The notes beneath the pieces were generated by a model, which ran no database searches, had not been told where the DNA came from, and saw only the letters and a list, made by a program, of their open reading frames with translations. This document shows, one piece after another, positions 7,223 through 17,225 of a stretch of DNA of 64,000 bases. How positions within the stretch are numbered: the stretch's first letter is position 1; every line of letters starts with the position of its first letter. Origin of the DNA: Streptomyces roseirectus (GTDB lineage: Bacteria; Actinomycetota; Actinomycetes; Streptomycetales; Streptomycetaceae); assembly GCF_014489635.1 (NCBI RefSeq), contig NZ_CP060828.1:1-64000 (forward strand). The letters are read 5' to 3'. A program made the position numbers and the translations under genes.

Positions 7223-7720
7223 TCAGCCGAGGCCGGGGTTCCCCTCGGCGAGGAAGTCTGCGCTCTGGACGTACTCCATGGCCCTCGTGAACTCCGGGTC
7301 GTGCAAGCGGTGTTCCATCTCCTCCGGGGTCAGGTCCTCCACGCGGGTCTGGATCCAGTACAGGTTGCCCAGCGGGTCGCGGACCCGTCCGATCCGGTCG
7401 CCGAAGAACAGGTGGGTGACCTCGGTGACCGAGGTGCCGCCGGCCTCGACCGCCCGGCGGTGCACGGCGTCGGCGTCCTCGACGTACAGGCGCAGGAAAC
7501 CGGGGGTCGGCGGCCACTCCGGGCGGGCGTCGAACATCATCACCACCGAGTCGCCGATCCGCACCTCCGCGTGCGCGACGCTCCCGTCGTCGCCTTCGAG
7601 GCAGGAGAGTTCCTGCGCGTCGAAGGCCCTCTTCAGGTAGTCGATGAGCTGGACCGTGTCGCGCGAGATGATCCACGGTGTCACCGTGCTGTAGCCCTCG
7701 GGGACCGGCTTGACGGACAT
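7223..7720 (-). CDS. VOC-family (glyoxalase/PhnB-like) protein
   Basis: 165 residues from ATG 7720 with AGGAGG six bases upstream. The vicinal-oxygen-chelate fold is recognisable from TPWIISRD, AHAEVRIGDSVVMMFDA, LRLYVEDADAVHRRAVEAGG and RVRDPLGNLYWI. This PhnB-like branch includes metal-dependent enzymes and resistance proteins of mixed function; no activity can be assigned. It appears monocistronic, 122 bases upstream of the snapalysin gene on the same strand. Confidence 0.8.
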   Translation of the reverse strand: MSVKPVPEGYSTVTPWIISRDTVQLIDYLKRAFDAQELSCLEGDDGSVAHAEVRIGDSVVMMFDARPEWPPTPGFLRLYVEDADAVHRRAVEAGGTSVTEVTHLFFGDRIGRVRDPLGNLYWIQTRVEDLTPEEMEHRLHDPEFTRAMEYVQSADFLAEGNPGLG

Positions 7721-7959
7721 CTGGGTGCCTCCTGGGGTGCGGGTGCTTCGGGTTGTGCCGACGCTAACGCCCGTCTAGGTCAGGGGCGGTCCTAGATGCG
7801 CGCGTCCTGGCGACCGGCCGGTGTCACGGCGGGAGCACGCGCTCCGGGCGGTCGTTCCTGGGCGTGCTCATGGATGTTGACGGGGTCTGCGGGTGGCGGC
7901 TGATGACCGGCTGCGTGGCCTGCGCCGAACCTCCCGCGACCGTCCCCGGCACGGTCTCC

Positions 7960-8587
7960 TGTCGGAGGCAAGAGGACGAGCGCGGCCACCTGTTCCGGCT
8001 GGCCGGGCTCGTGTCGCCGGGTCCGCGGACGGTGCCGGCGTTCATCTCCCCGAGTGTCCAGCGGCTGCTGGACCGGCTGACGGGGACGCCCGTCGCGGTC
8101 TTCGACGCGTCCTGGAGTCTCCTCGTGGCCAACGCGCCGTACACGGCCCTGATGGGGGACGTCCCCGGCCGGCGCGGCCATGAGCGCAACGCCGTGTGGC
8201 GGCACTTCCCCGGTCCGGGCACCCGGGCCCGTCACACGCCCGCGTCGCTGCGTGCCTTCGAGGCCACGCTGGTCGCCGATCTGCGTGCGGCGGCCGGTCG
8301 TTACCCGGCGGACCGGCGGTTGCAGCGGTTCGTCGCGGAACGGCGCGCGCAGTGGTCGGTTCGCCGCGCTGTGGGATGCCGGTGCCGTCGGCCGTCACGA
8401 GGCCGCGCGCAAGATCATCGACCATCCGCGTGTGGGGCCTCTGGCCCTGGACCGCGACGTGCTCGCCGTGGCGGGCAGCGACCTGCGGATCATGGTCTAC
8501 ACGGCTGAAGCCGGCACCGAGGATGCGCAACGGCTCGCCCTGTTGAGCGTGGTCGGCAACCAGACGCTCGCCGGTCCTGCCACCTGA
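7960..8587 (+). pseudogene. Decayed MmyB-type regulator (HTH lost, frameshifted)
   Basis: The translation from about 7970 (DERGHLFRLAG, then ISPSVQRLLDRLTGTPVAV) is a good match to the C-terminal ligand domain of MmyB-like regulators. The roughly 60-residue HTH expected before it is missing. At 8343-8350 the frame breaks inside a GC-dinucleotide run; reading continues one base over as SGRFAALWDAGAVGRHEAARK and runs to the natural end of the domain (LALLSVVGNQTLAG). Loss of one GC unit would restore ERRARSGRF. With both the HTH missing and the frame broken it cannot encode a working regulator, unless the frameshift is a sequencing error. Confidence 0.7.
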
Positions 8588-8594
8588 ACTGCCC

Positions 8595-8638
8595 GCCGCC
8601 CGGCTGCCGATACGAAGTGGTGGGGAAGCCGGGGCGGC
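8595..8638. terminator. Hairpin between converging genes
   Basis: GCCGCCCGGCT (8595-8605) pairs with AGCCGGGGCGGC (8627-8638), with one bulge and a loop of about 21 bases. It lies between the end of the decayed regulator and the end of the nitroreductase-family gene, as expected for a bidirectional terminator. Confidence 0.45.
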
Positions 8639-8679
8639 GTCTTGTGCTCGGTGGGAGGAAGCCGTGACGTCGGCTGGGG

Positions 8680-9147
8680 TCAGTCCGGCGGCGGCTGTGT
8701 GGTCGAGGGGGCGGGTTCGAGGATGAAGAGGGGGATCACGCGGTCGGTTTTTTCCTGGTACTCGGCGTAGGCCGGGTATGCGGCGACCGCTCGCCGCCAC
8801 CACTGGGCCCTTTCGTCGCCGGTGATCTCGCGGGCGACCATGCTTCGGCGCTCGGGGCCGTCCTGGAGGTCCACCACGGGCTCGGCTCTGAGGTTGAAGT
8901 ACCAGTCCGGGTGGGTGGGGAAGCCGGCCTTGGAGGCCACCGCCGCGTACCGGCCCTCGTGCTCCACGCGCATCAGCGGGATCTTGCGGATCCGGCCGCT
9001 TCTCGCGCCGCGCATCGTGACGATGACGACGGGCAGGCCCGTGTCCCAGAGCGTGGTGCCCTGGGTGCCTCCCGAACTCTCGTACAGCTCGACCTGTTCA
9101 CGAATCCACTGCGCCGGACTCGGGTCGTACTCGCCCTCAAGAGGCAT
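8680..9147 (-). CDS. Deazaflavin (F420)-dependent nitroreductase-family protein
   Basis: 155 residues from ATG 9147, preceded by GGGGTGAAG. A GTG nine bases further upstream is possible, but MPLEGEYDPSP is the usual start of this family. WIREQVELYESSGGT and RSGRIRKIPLMRVEHEGRYAAVASKAG identify the Ddn-like split-barrel family, and PDWYFNLRAEP is the conserved F420-contact segment. Members use reduced F420 to reduce quinones, nitroimidazoles or unsaturated compounds; many are membrane-associated. It is a single gene with no link to the polyketide cluster visible. The substrate is unknown. Confidence 0.85.
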   Translation of the reverse strand: MPLEGEYDPSPAQWIREQVELYESSGGTQGTTLWDTGLPVVIVTMRGARSGRIRKIPLMRVEHEGRYAAVASKAGFPTHPDWYFNLRAEPVVDLQDGPERRSMVAREITGDERAQWWRRAVAAYPAYAEYQEKTDRVIPLFILEPAPSTTQPPPD

Positions 9148-9324
9148 CGTCTTCACCCCATGCCGTGTACGGATCACACCGGGACGGTCCCGTCCCAGCG
9201 TCGCACGAAGCGGGGACCGGCGTCGGCGAGCCGTCTTCATGAGGGCGGGGTCGGGGCAGAACCGGGGCTGGGGGCGTCGGGGAGGCGGTGGTCTGTGGCG
9301 GGGGCGTCGAGCCGGACGGCAGCA

Positions 9325-9780
9325 GCCGGGCCGACGTCGTCCTGATGAACGTCCGTACGGCCGGGGCGGGTTCGCCGTCACCCGTGCCGTGTCTCTCGCG
9401 GGTGACGGCGTTCGGGCCGGACGGCGTGCAGGTCTCGCGGCGCTGTGGGCTGAGGCCGGCGGGGTGGAGGCCGATGCTCCTGCGGTCCCGTTCGGACGGT
9501 CGCGGGCGGGGAGGCGGTGCTGTCGCCCGGGGCGGCCCGGGGTGTTCGTCGGACGCTGCCGGGCGTCGCCGAGGTCACCGCCCCTGAGCCGTGCGCCCTC
9601 ACCGCGCGGGAGCGCCGGGTGCTCGTCCTCGTCTCTGCCGGGCTCACCGACGGCGGCATCGCCGGGCGGCTGTGGGTCTCCCCATCCGCCTCGAAGACCC
9701 ATGCCCCCCCTGTTCACCGCGTCATGGCCGGACTCGGCGCCCACGGCCTCGTCCGCTCGGCGCCGGTGTCCGGCCCGTCC
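9325..9780 (+). pseudogene. Remnant of a NarL-type response regulator
   Basis: Two pieces of a two-component regulator remain in different frames. ADVVLMNVRT near 9331-9360 looks like the phospho-acceptor strand of a receiver domain with Asp changed to Asn. From about 9510, AVLSPGA and LTARERRVLVLVSAGLTDGGIAGRLWVSPSAS match the linker and LuxR-type HTH. Most of the receiver domain between them is absent, and no start with a ribosome binding site is present. The rest of the 9148-9786 interval holds nothing I can assign. Confidence 0.5.
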
Positions 9781-9786
9781 GGATGC

Positions 9787-10542
9787 TCAGCTCGTCCCGA
9801 AGCCCGCCAGTGTCGTCCTGATCTCCGTGATGACCTGGGCGGCTTGGCCGACGAGGTAGAAGTGGCCGCCGGGGTAGACGTGCATGCGGAATTCGCCGGA
9901 GGTGTGGTCGGCCCATGACTGGACGGCGTCGAGGGGGGCTTTGGGGTCGGTGTCGCCGGTGAGGGCGGTGACCGGGGTTTTGATGTGGTGGTAGCGGTCG
10001 GGGCGGTACAGCTCGGCGGCGCGGTAGTCGTTGCGGAGGGCGGGGAGGATCATCTGGAGCATTTCCTCGTCGCCGAGGAGGCGGCTGTCGGTGCCGGCGA
10101 GGCGTTTCATCTCGGCGAGGAGGGCCTGGTCGCCGCGGGTGTGGATGTTCTCCTCGCCGGCGAAGCGGGAGGGGGCGCGGCGGCCGGAGGCGAAGAGCAT
10201 GAGCGGCGGGGCGCCGGCCTCTTCGAGGCGGGCGGTCAGTTCGAAGGCGAGGGAGGCGCCCATGCTGTGGCCGAACAGGGCGAGGGGGCGGTTCGCGCCG
10301 GCGTCGGCGAGGAGGACCGGCAGGAGCAGGTCGGCCAGTTCGGGGAGGTTGTCGACGAACGGCTCCTGGCGGCGGTCCTGGCGGCCGGGGTACTGCACGG
10401 CCAGCACCTCGACGTCGGGCGCGAGGGCCTGCGATACGGGGTGGTAGAAGGAGGCGGAGCCGCCCGCGTGCGGCAGGCACAGGAGCCGTACGGCGCCCTC
10501 GGCGGCCGGGTGGTAGCGGCGTATCCACAGGCTGGGGTCCAT
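9787..10542 (-). CDS. Type II thioesterase of the polyketide cluster
   Basis: 251 residues from ATG 10542, supported by GGAG eight bases upstream and by family length; an in-frame start at 10593 adds an unconserved tail. It has the alpha/beta hydrolase fold of external editing thioesterases: [23 protein letters not shown], nucleophile Ser93 in GHSMG, acid in GDTDP (about 197-199) and His227 in PGGHFY. Such enzymes remove wrong or stalled acyl groups from carrier proteins of modular synthases. It is divergent from P1 across 212 bases, so the two may share control. It marks the left border of the cluster. Confidence 0.92.
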   Translation of the reverse strand: MDPSLWIRRYHPAAEGAVRLLCLPHAGGSASFYHPVSQALAPDVEVLAVQYPGRQDRRQEPFVDNLPELADLLLPVLLADAGANRPLALFGHSMGASLAFELTARLEEAGAPPLMLFASGRRAPSRFAGEENIHTRGDQALLAEMKRLAGTDSRLLGDEEMLQMILPALRNDYRAAELYRPDRYHHIKTPVTALTGDTDPKAPLDAVQSWADHTSGEFRMHVYPGGHFYLVGQAAQVITEIRTTLAGFGTS

Positions 10543-10610
10543 CGGTGTCTCCGGTGCGCTCGGAACGGGTGTGCTGCGTGGGGACGTTAACAAGAACTCG
10601 GCGCGGTGCT

Positions 10611-10655
10611 CCCCCTGATCCCACCCCTACTCACTGCCCGGGGCAGGTCAGGGGT
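10611..10655. promoter_or_regulatory. ACCCCT-type repeats between the thioesterase and P1
   Basis: CCCCCTG (10611-10617) and ACCCCTA (10623-10629) are 12 bases apart, and CAGGGGT (10649-10655) is an inverted copy. The same CTAGGGGT/ACCCCTA word occurs twice upstream of P4. The site is a candidate operator for the LAL regulator; that link is inference. Confidence 0.4.
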
Positions 10656-10754
10656 GTCCGAGGAAGCCGTGCGCGCCCTATCTCTTTCGTGAGCCCTCGT
10701 CATACCGCGGGGCCACCTCAGCCCGCCGGCTCTCCGACCCTCCGGGAGTTCTCT

Positions 10755-13700
10755 GTGACGGACGAAGCGCAGCTCGTCGACTACATCCGCCGTCTGACCG
10801 GTGATCTCCGCAAGACGCACCGCCGGGTGAAACAGCTGGAGGACGCCGGCAGCGAGCCGCTGGCGATCGTCGGTATCGGCTGCCGTTTCCCGGGCGGTGT
10901 GAGCGGCCCCGACGAGCTGTGGCGGCTGGTGGACGAGGGCCGGGACGCGGTCGGTCCGATGCCGTCGGGACGCGGCTGGGACTTCGATGCCCTGTTCGCG
11001 GCGGACCCGGATGCGCCCGGCACGAGTCATGCCCGCGAGGGTGCGTTCCTGCACGACGCGGACGCGTTCGACGCGTCGTTCTTCGGGATCTCCCCGCGCG
11101 AGGCGCTGGCCATGGACCCGCAGCAGCGCCTCCTCCTGGAGACCGCGTGGGAGGCCCTGGAGCACGCGGGCATCGCCCCGGACTCGCTGGCCGGCAGCCG
11201 GACCGGGGTGTACGCGGGGCTGATGTACCACGACTACGCGGGTGAGCTGTCGACGATGCCGGACGAGGTGCGGGGTTTCCTGAGCACCGGGGTCGCGGGC
11301 AGTGTCGTCTCGGGCCGGGTCGCGTACGCGTTCGGTTTCGAGGGTCCGGCGCTGACGGTCGACACGGCGTGTTCGTCGTCGCTGGTGACGGTGCATCTGG
11401 CGGGGCGCGCGCTGCGGGCCGGTGAGTGCGATCTGGCGCTGGCGGGCGGGGTGACGGTGATGTCGACGCCGTCGACGTTCGTCGAGAACTCCCGGCAGGG
11501 CGGGCTCGCGGCGGACGGGCGGTGCAAGTCGTTCGCGGACGCCGCCGACGGGACCGGCTGGGGTGAGGGTGCGGCGCTGCTGGTGCTTGAGCGGCTGTCG
11601 GACGCCCGGCGCAACGGGCACCGGGTCCTGGCGGTCGTCCGGGGCAGCGCGGTCAACCAGGACGGCGCCTCGAACGGGCTGACGGCGCCGAACGGGCCGT
11701 CCCAGCAGCGGGTGATCCGGGCGGCGCTGGAGGACGCGCGGCTGACGGCGGCCGATGTGGACGCGGTGGAGGCGCACGGGACGGGGACGACGCTGGGGGA
11801 CCCGATCGAGGCGCAGGCGCTGCTGACGACGTACGGGAGGGAGCGGCCGGACGGGCAGCCGCTGTGGCTGGGGTCGGTGAAGTCGAACCTGGCGCACACG
11901 CAGGCCGCCGCCGGGGCCGCCGGGATCATCAAGATGGTGATGGCGATCCGGCACGGCCGACTGCCGCGCACGCTGCACGTGGACGCGCCGAGCACGAAGG
12001 TCGAGTGGGGTGCCGGGCGGGTGGAACTCCTCGCCGAGGCCCGCGACTGGCCGGACCTGGACCGGCCGCGCCGTGCCGCCGTCTCGTCGTTCGGGGTGAG
12101 CGGCACCAACGCGCACGTGATCCTGGAGCAGGCGCCCGACCCTCAGGAGCCGGACGCGCCGGAGGTGCCCGCGCTGCCGGTGCTGCCGGTGCTGCTGTCG
12201 GCCCGTGACCCGCGGGCGCTGAAGGCGCAGGCGTCGGCGCTGCGCGACCACCTGGGCGACGCCGCCGGGGTGTCCCTGCTCGATGTCGCGCACTCCACCG
12301 CCGTCACCCGGGCCGCCCTGGAGGAGCGGGCGGCCGTCGTCGTGGACTCCCCCGGCGCCCTGCTGGCCGCCCTCGACGCGCTCGCGGCCGGGGAGCCCGC
12401 GCCGGGTGTCGTCACCGGGCACGCCGAGGAGCGGGCGCTCGCCGTCCTGTTCACCGGGCAGGGCGCCCAACGTGCCGGGATGGGGCGGGAGTTGTACGAG
12501 GCGTTCCCGGGGTTCGCGTCCGCGCTGGACGAGGTGTGCGCCCACTTGGACCCTCTTCTGGGGTGCTCGTTGAAGGAGTTGATGTTCGCCGAGGCGGGCA
12601 GCGCACAGGCGGCGCTGCTCGACGAGACGCGGTACACGCAGGCCGCGACGTTCGCCCTGGAGGTCGCGCTGTACCGGCTGGTGGCCGGCTGGGGTGTCGT
12701 GCCGCGGCAGGTGGCCGGGCATTCGATCGGGGAGCTGACGGCCGCGCACGTCTCGGGGATGCTGTCGCTGGAGGACGCCGCCCGGCTGGTGGCCGCGCGC
12801 GGGACGTTGATGCAGGCGCTGCCCGAGGGCGGGGCGATGGTCGCGCTGGAGGCCGGTGAGGAGGAGGTCGCGCCGCTGCTGGCGGGGCAGGAGGACACGG
12901 TCGCGCTCGCGGCCGTCAACGGTGAGCGGTCCGTGGTGGCGTCGGGGACGGCGGCCGGCGTCGAGGCGATCGCCGAGCACTTCGCGGGGATCGGGCGGCG
13001 CACCCGGCGGCTGCGGGTGTCGCACGCCTTCCACTCACCGCTCATGGAACCGATGCTGGAGGAGTTCGAGGCCGTCGTGCGCGGACTGGAGTTCCGGCCG
13101 CCGTCGATCCCGGTCGTCTCCAGTGTGACCGGCACCCTCCAGGAGCCCGCGCAGTGGGCCGACCCCGGCTACTGGGCGCGGCAGGTGCGGGACACGGTCC
13201 GCTTCCACGACGTGCTGCGCACGCTGCGCGAGGCGGGGACGACGGCCCAGTTCGAGCTGGGCCCGGACGCCGCGCTGACCGCGCTGACGGAGGCCGGCGA
13301 GATCCTGAGCGTCGCCGCCCAGCGCCGGGATCAGCCCGAAGTGCGGTCCCTGGTGGGCGCGTTGGCCGCGCTGCACACCGGCGGCGCTGTCGTCGACTGG
13401 GCCGCGTTCCATGCCGGCCGGGGGGCGAAGACGGTCGCGCTGCCGACGTACGCCTTCCAGCGGCGCGGCTACTGGCTGCGGCCGAAGCCCGGCGCGGGGG
13501 GCGGTGGGGCGGGGCTCGTGGCGGCCGGGCATCCGCTGCTGGCCGGGGCGACGACGGTCGCCGGGACCGGGCTGCACCTGCTCACCGGGCGCCTCGGCCT
13601 GGACACGCACCCGTGGCTCGCGGACCACGCCGTCGGCGGGACCGTCCTCGTCCCGGGCACCGCGTTCGTCGACCTGGCCCTGCACGCGGCCCGGCTCGCG

Positions 13701-16700
13701 GCGGCCGGCGCGAGCGCGCTCACGGTCGGTGAACTCGTCCTGCACGCGCCCCTGGTGCTGCCCCACGCGGGCGCGGTCCGCGTCCAGGCCGTCCTGGAGG
13801 CCCCCGACGCCGACGGTGTCCGCGCCTTCACGGTCGCCTCGCAGCCGGAGCACGCCGACGACGACACCTGGACCGTCCACGCGGAGGGCACGCTCGGCGC
13901 CGGACCGGCCGCTCCCCCGCTCCCGTTGGACACGCAGTGGCCGCCCGCCGGGGCGGGCGCGCTGCCCGTCGAGAGCCTGTACGACGACCTCGCGGCCGGC
14001 GGTTTCGCGTACGGCCCGGTGTTCCAGGGGGTGCGGCGGGCCTGGCGGCTCGGTGACGACGTGTACGCGGAGGTGGCGCTGCCCGAGGCCGCGTCGGGTG
14101 ACGCGGGCGCCTTCGCGCTGCACCCGGCGCTGTTCGACGCGGCCCTGCACGCGGCCGTCCACGCGGGCGGCGCGCTCACCGGGGGCGGCGAGGGCGGGCG
14201 GCTGCCGTTCGTGTGGGACGGGGTCACGCTGCACGCGACCGGCGCGAGCGCGCTGCGGGTGCGGATCACGCCGACCGGGGCGGACACGCTCGCGCTGACG
14301 CTGACGGATCCGTCCGGGAGTCCGGTGGCGACCGTCGGCTCGCTGACCGTGCGGGCGGCTCCGGCGTCCCTCGTCCCGGCGCCGGCCGCCGTGGAGGGGC
14401 TGCACGTGCCGGGGTGGGAGGAGCTGGCGCCGCCGTCGGAGCCCGCCGTCCCGGACGAGCGGTGGGCGAGGGGCGACGGGCCCGCGCTGCCGGCGTCCGA
14501 CGCGGAGGCCGTGCTCGTCGACCTCACCACGGCCGGCGACGACGCCGAGGCCGTGCACCGGGCCACCGGGGACGCGCTCTCTCTTGTGCGGGAGTGGATC
14601 GGGGCCGGGCACGAGAAGCAGTTGGTGGTGCTGGTGCGCGGGGCGGTGCGGGTCGCCGAGGACGAGCCGGCGCCGGACCTGGCCGCCGCCGCCGTGTGGG
14701 GGCTGCTCGGGTCGGCCGCGCACGAGAACCCGGGGCGGATCACCGTGCTGGACTGGGACGGTGACGACGCGTCGGCCGCCGTGGTGTCCCGGGCCGCCGC
14801 GCTCCCCGAACCCCGGCTCGCGCTGCGCGCCGGCACCGTGTACGCGCCCCGGCTGACGCCGCTCGCGGCGCATCCGGCGCTGCTGCCGCCCGTGGACGGG
14901 CCGTGGGTGCTGGACCGGACCGGGGAGAGCGGGACCATCGACGACCTGTCGCTCGCCCCGGCCGCCGAGGACGTCGGCGCGCCGCTCGCGCCGGGCATGG
15001 TCCGCGTCGAGGTGCGGGCCGCCGGGGTCAACTTCCGTGACGTCGTCGTCGCCCTCGGGATGGTGCCGGGGCTGCGCGGCCTCGGCGGTGAACTCGCCGG
15101 TGTCGTACGGGAGGTGGGGCCTGACGTGCCCGGCCTCAGGCCCGGTGACCGGGTGGTGGGGCTCGCGCCGCGCGCGTTCGGGCCGGTCGCCGTCACCGAC
15201 CACCGGTGGCTCGCGCCGATGCCGGACGGCTGGACGTGGGCGCAGGCGGCGGCCGTGCCGGTCGCGTATCTGACCGCCTACTACGGCCTCGTGGACCTCG
15301 CCGGCGTACGGCCGGGGCAGAAGGTCCTCGTCCACGCGGGCGCGGGCGGCGTCGGGACGGCCGCCGTGCAGCTGGCCCGGCACCTGGGCGCCGAGGTGTT
15401 CGCGACGGCCAGCTCCGGCAAGCGGGACGTGCTGCGGGCGGCCGGCCTCGACGACGCCCACACGGCCGACTCCCGCACCCTGGACTTCGGCGAGCACTTC
15501 CTCGCCACGACCGGCGGGGCCGGCCTCGACGTCGTCCTGGACTGCCTGGCCGGGGAGTTCGTCGACGCGGGGCTGCGGCTGCTGCCGCGCGGCGGGCGGT
15601 TCCTGGAGATGGGCAAGACCGACATCCGGGACCCGCGGGCGGTGGCCGCCGCGCATCCGGGGGTCGACTACCAGGCGTACGACCTCAACGAGGCGCCGCC
15701 TGAGCGGATGGCCGAGATGCTGGGCGCGGTGCTCGGGCTGTTCGCCGAGGGCGCGCTGACGCCGCCGCCGGTCACCACCTGGGACGTGCGGCGGGCGCGG
15801 GACGCGTTCCGGGCGCTCAGCCAGGCGAAGCTGGTCGGCAAGGCCGTCCTGACGCTGCCCGCCGCGCCCGACCCCGACGGCACGTTCGTGGTGACCGGCG
15901 CGAGCGGCAACCTCGGCGGGCTGCTCGCCCGGCACCTGGTGGAGCGGCACGGCGCCCGGCGTCTGCTGCTGCTCGGGCGGCGCGGCCCCGACGCACCCGG
16001 CGCGGCCGAATTGGAGCGGGAGCTGCGGGACGCCGGCGCGCTGGACGTCACCACGCTCGCCTGCGACGTCGCCGACCGGGACGTGCTGCAGGGTGTCCTC
16101 GCGGGGCTCGACCGGCCCGTGACCGGTGTCGTGCACACGGCCGGGGTCCTCGACGACGGGCTCGCCGCCGGGCTCACCGACGACCAGCTGCACCGCGTGC
16201 TGCGGCCGAAGACGGACGCCGCGCTCCACCTCGACGCGGTGCTGCGGGAACTCGGCCAGGATCCGGCCCTGTTCGTGCTGTTCTCCTCCGCGTCCGGGCT
16301 CACCGGCAACCCCGGGCAGGCCAACTACGCCGCCGCGAACGTCTCCCTGGACGCCCTCGCCGCGCGCCGCCGCGCCGCCGGGCACGCCGGCCTGTCGCTG
16401 GCCTGGGGCGCCTGGGAGCAGTCGGGCGGCATGACGGCCGCGCTGTCCGAGACCGACCAGCGCAGGATGGCCCGCTCCGGGCTGCGGGCGCTGACCGCCG
16501 GGCACGGGCTCGCCCTGTTCGACGCCGCGCTCGGCGCCGACACCGACACCCTCGCCCCCGTCGCCCTGGACGCGGCGGCGCTGCGCGCGCAGGCCGAGGC
16601 GGGCACGCTGCCGCCGCTGTTCCGGGGCCTGGTCCGCGCGCCGCTGCTGCGCCGGGCCGCCGCTGCCGGGCCCGGCACGGCCGAACCCGACCTCGCCGCA

Positions 16701-17177
16701 CGGCTCGCGGAGCTGTCCGACGCGGAGCGCGACCGGCTGCTGCTCGACCTCGTCCACCGGCACACCGCGACCGTCCTCGGCCACGGCGCGCCGGGCGCCG
16801 TCGCCCCGCACCGCACCTTCCGCGAACTGGGCTTCGACTCGCTGACCGCCGTCGAGCTGCGCAACAGCCTCGGCGCCGCGACGGGGCTGAAGCTGCCCGC
16901 GACCCTGGTGTTCGACCACCCGACCCCGCAGGCCGTCGCCGCCCTGCTGCTCGAAGGGCTCGCCCCGCCCGCCGTCTCCCGCGCCCAGGACGCCCTGGCG
17001 GCGCTCGGCGCGCTGACGGCGGCGCTCGCCGAGGTCCCCGCCGACGACCCGGAACGCGGCCTCCTCGACGAACGGCTGCGCCGGCTGTGGGAGAGCCTGC
17101 GCGAGCCGGAGGCCCCCGCCGAGGAGGACCTGTCCGACGACGACCTGTTCGCGCTGGTCGACGACGGCTACCGCTAG
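10755..17177 (+). CDS. P1: modular type I PKS, one module KS-AT-DH-ER-KR-ACP (malonyl, fully reducing)
   Basis: 2140 residues from GTG 10755, with GGGAG seven bases upstream. An N-terminal docking helix ([22 protein letters not shown]) precedes KS (from residue 34; Cys206, His341, His381). The AT has GHSIG (Ser657) and HAFH, the malonyl-CoA pattern. DH has [10 protein letters not shown] (His958) and DAALH (Asp1128) and looks active. ER has [11 protein letters not shown] (about 1530). KR has GASGNLG (about 1715), LDD (B-type) and Tyr1858. ACP Ser2029 is in LGFDS. The tail [15 protein letters not shown] is the common docking type. The product of this step is a fully reduced two-carbon extension. 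There is no thioesterase. P2 follows after 48 bases in the same operon. Confidence 0.95.
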   Translation: MTDEAQLVDYIRRLTGDLRKTHRRVKQLEDAGSEPLAIVGIGCRFPGGVSGPDELWRLVDEGRDAVGPMPSGRGWDFDALFAADPDAPGTSHAREGAFLHDADAFDASFFGISPREALAMDPQQRLLLETAWEALEHAGIAPDSLAGSRTGVYAGLMYHDYAGELSTMPDEVRGFLSTGVAGSVVSGRVAYAFGFEGPALTVDTACSSSLVTVHLAGRALRAGECDLALAGGVTVMSTPSTFVENSRQGGLAADGRCKSFADAADGTGWGEGAALLVLERLSDARRNGHRVLAVVRGSAVNQDGASNGLTAPNGPSQQRVIRAALEDARLTAADVDAVEAHGTGTTLGDPIEAQALLTTYGRERPDGQPLWLGSVKSNLAHTQAAAGAAGIIKMVMAIRHGRLPRTLHVDAPSTKVEWGAGRVELLAEARDWPDLDRPRRAAVSSFGVSGTNAHVILEQAPDPQEPDAPEVPALPVLPVLLSARDPRALKAQASALRDHLGDAAGVSLLDVAHSTAVTRAALEERAAVVVDSPGALLAALDALAAGEPAPGVVTGHAEERALAVLFTGQGAQRAGMGRELYEAFPGFASALDEVCAHLDPLLGCSLKELMFAEAGSAQAALLDETRYTQAATFALEVALYRLVAGWGVVPRQVAGHSIGELTAAHVSGMLSLEDAARLVAARGTLMQALPEGGAMVALEAGEEEVAPLLAGQEDTVALAAVNGERSVVASGTAAGVEAIAEHFAGIGRRTRRLRVSHAFHSPLMEPMLEEFEAVVRGLEFRPPSIPVVSSVTGTLQEPAQWADPGYWARQVRDTVRFHDVLRTLREAGTTAQFELGPDAALTALTEAGEILSVAAQRRDQPEVRSLVGALAALHTGGAVVDWAAFHAGRGAKTVALPTYAFQRRGYWLRPKPGAGGGGAGLVAAGHPLLAGATTVAGTGLHLLTGRLGLDTHPWLADHAVGGTVLVPGTAFVDLALHAARLAAAGASALTVGELVLHAPLVLPHAGAVRVQAVLEAPDADGVRAFTVASQPEHADDDTWTVHAEGTLGAGPAAPPLPLDTQWPPAGAGALPVESLYDDLAAGGFAYGPVFQGVRRAWRLGDDVYAEVALPEAASGDAGAFALHPALFDAALHAAVHAGGALTGGGEGGRLPFVWDGVTLHATGASALRVRITPTGADTLALTLTDPSGSPVATVGSLTVRAAPASLVPAPAAVEGLHVPGWEELAPPSEPAVPDERWARGDGPALPASDAEAVLVDLTTAGDDAEAVHRATGDALSLVREWIGAGHEKQLVVLVRGAVRVAEDEPAPDLAAAAVWGLLGSAAHENPGRITVLDWDGDDASAAVVSRAAALPEPRLALRAGTVYAPRLTPLAAHPALLPPVDGPWVLDRTGESGTIDDLSLAPAAEDVGAPLAPGMVRVEVRAAGVNFRDVVVALGMVPGLRGLGGELAGVVREVGPDVPGLRPGDRVVGLAPRAFGPVAVTDHRWLAPMPDGWTWAQAAAVPVAYLTAYYGLVDLAGVRPGQKVLVHAGAGGVGTAAVQLARHLGAEVFATASSGKRDVLRAAGLDDAHTADSRTLDFGEHFLATTGGAGLDVVLDCLAGEFVDAGLRLLPRGGRFLEMGKTDIRDPRAVAAAHPGVDYQAYDLNEAPPERMAEMLGAVLGLFAEGALTPPPVTTWDVRRARDAFRALSQAKLVGKAVLTLPAAPDPDGTFVVTGASGNLGGLLARHLVERHGARRLLLLGRRGPDAPGAAELERELRDAGALDVTTLACDVADRDVLQGVLAGLDRPVTGVVHTAGVLDDGLAAGLTDDQLHRVLRPKTDAALHLDAVLRELGQDPALFVLFSSASGLTGNPGQANYAAANVSLDALAARRRAAGHAGLSLAWGAWEQSGGMTAALSETDQRRMARSGLRALTAGHGLALFDAALGADTDTLAPVALDAAALRAQAEAGTLPPLFRGLVRAPLLRRAAAAGPGTAEPDLAARLAELSDAERDRLLLDLVHRHTATVLGHGAPGAVAPHRTFRELGFDSLTAVELRNSLGAATGLKLPATLVFDHPTPQAVAALLLEGLAPPAVSRAQDALAALGALTAALAEVPADDPERGLLDERLRRLWESLREPEAPAEEDLSDDDLFALVDDGYR

Positions 17178-17225
17178 ACACCGCCCTCCCCCGCCCCCGT
17201 CCCACCCCGAGGAAGTGAAGCCCGC

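Noticed and set aside
6561..7676. A 371-residue version of the snapalysin
   Set aside because: The extension overlaps the VOC gene in another frame and would hide the signal peptide; the 179-residue form has a proper signal sequence and ribosome binding site.
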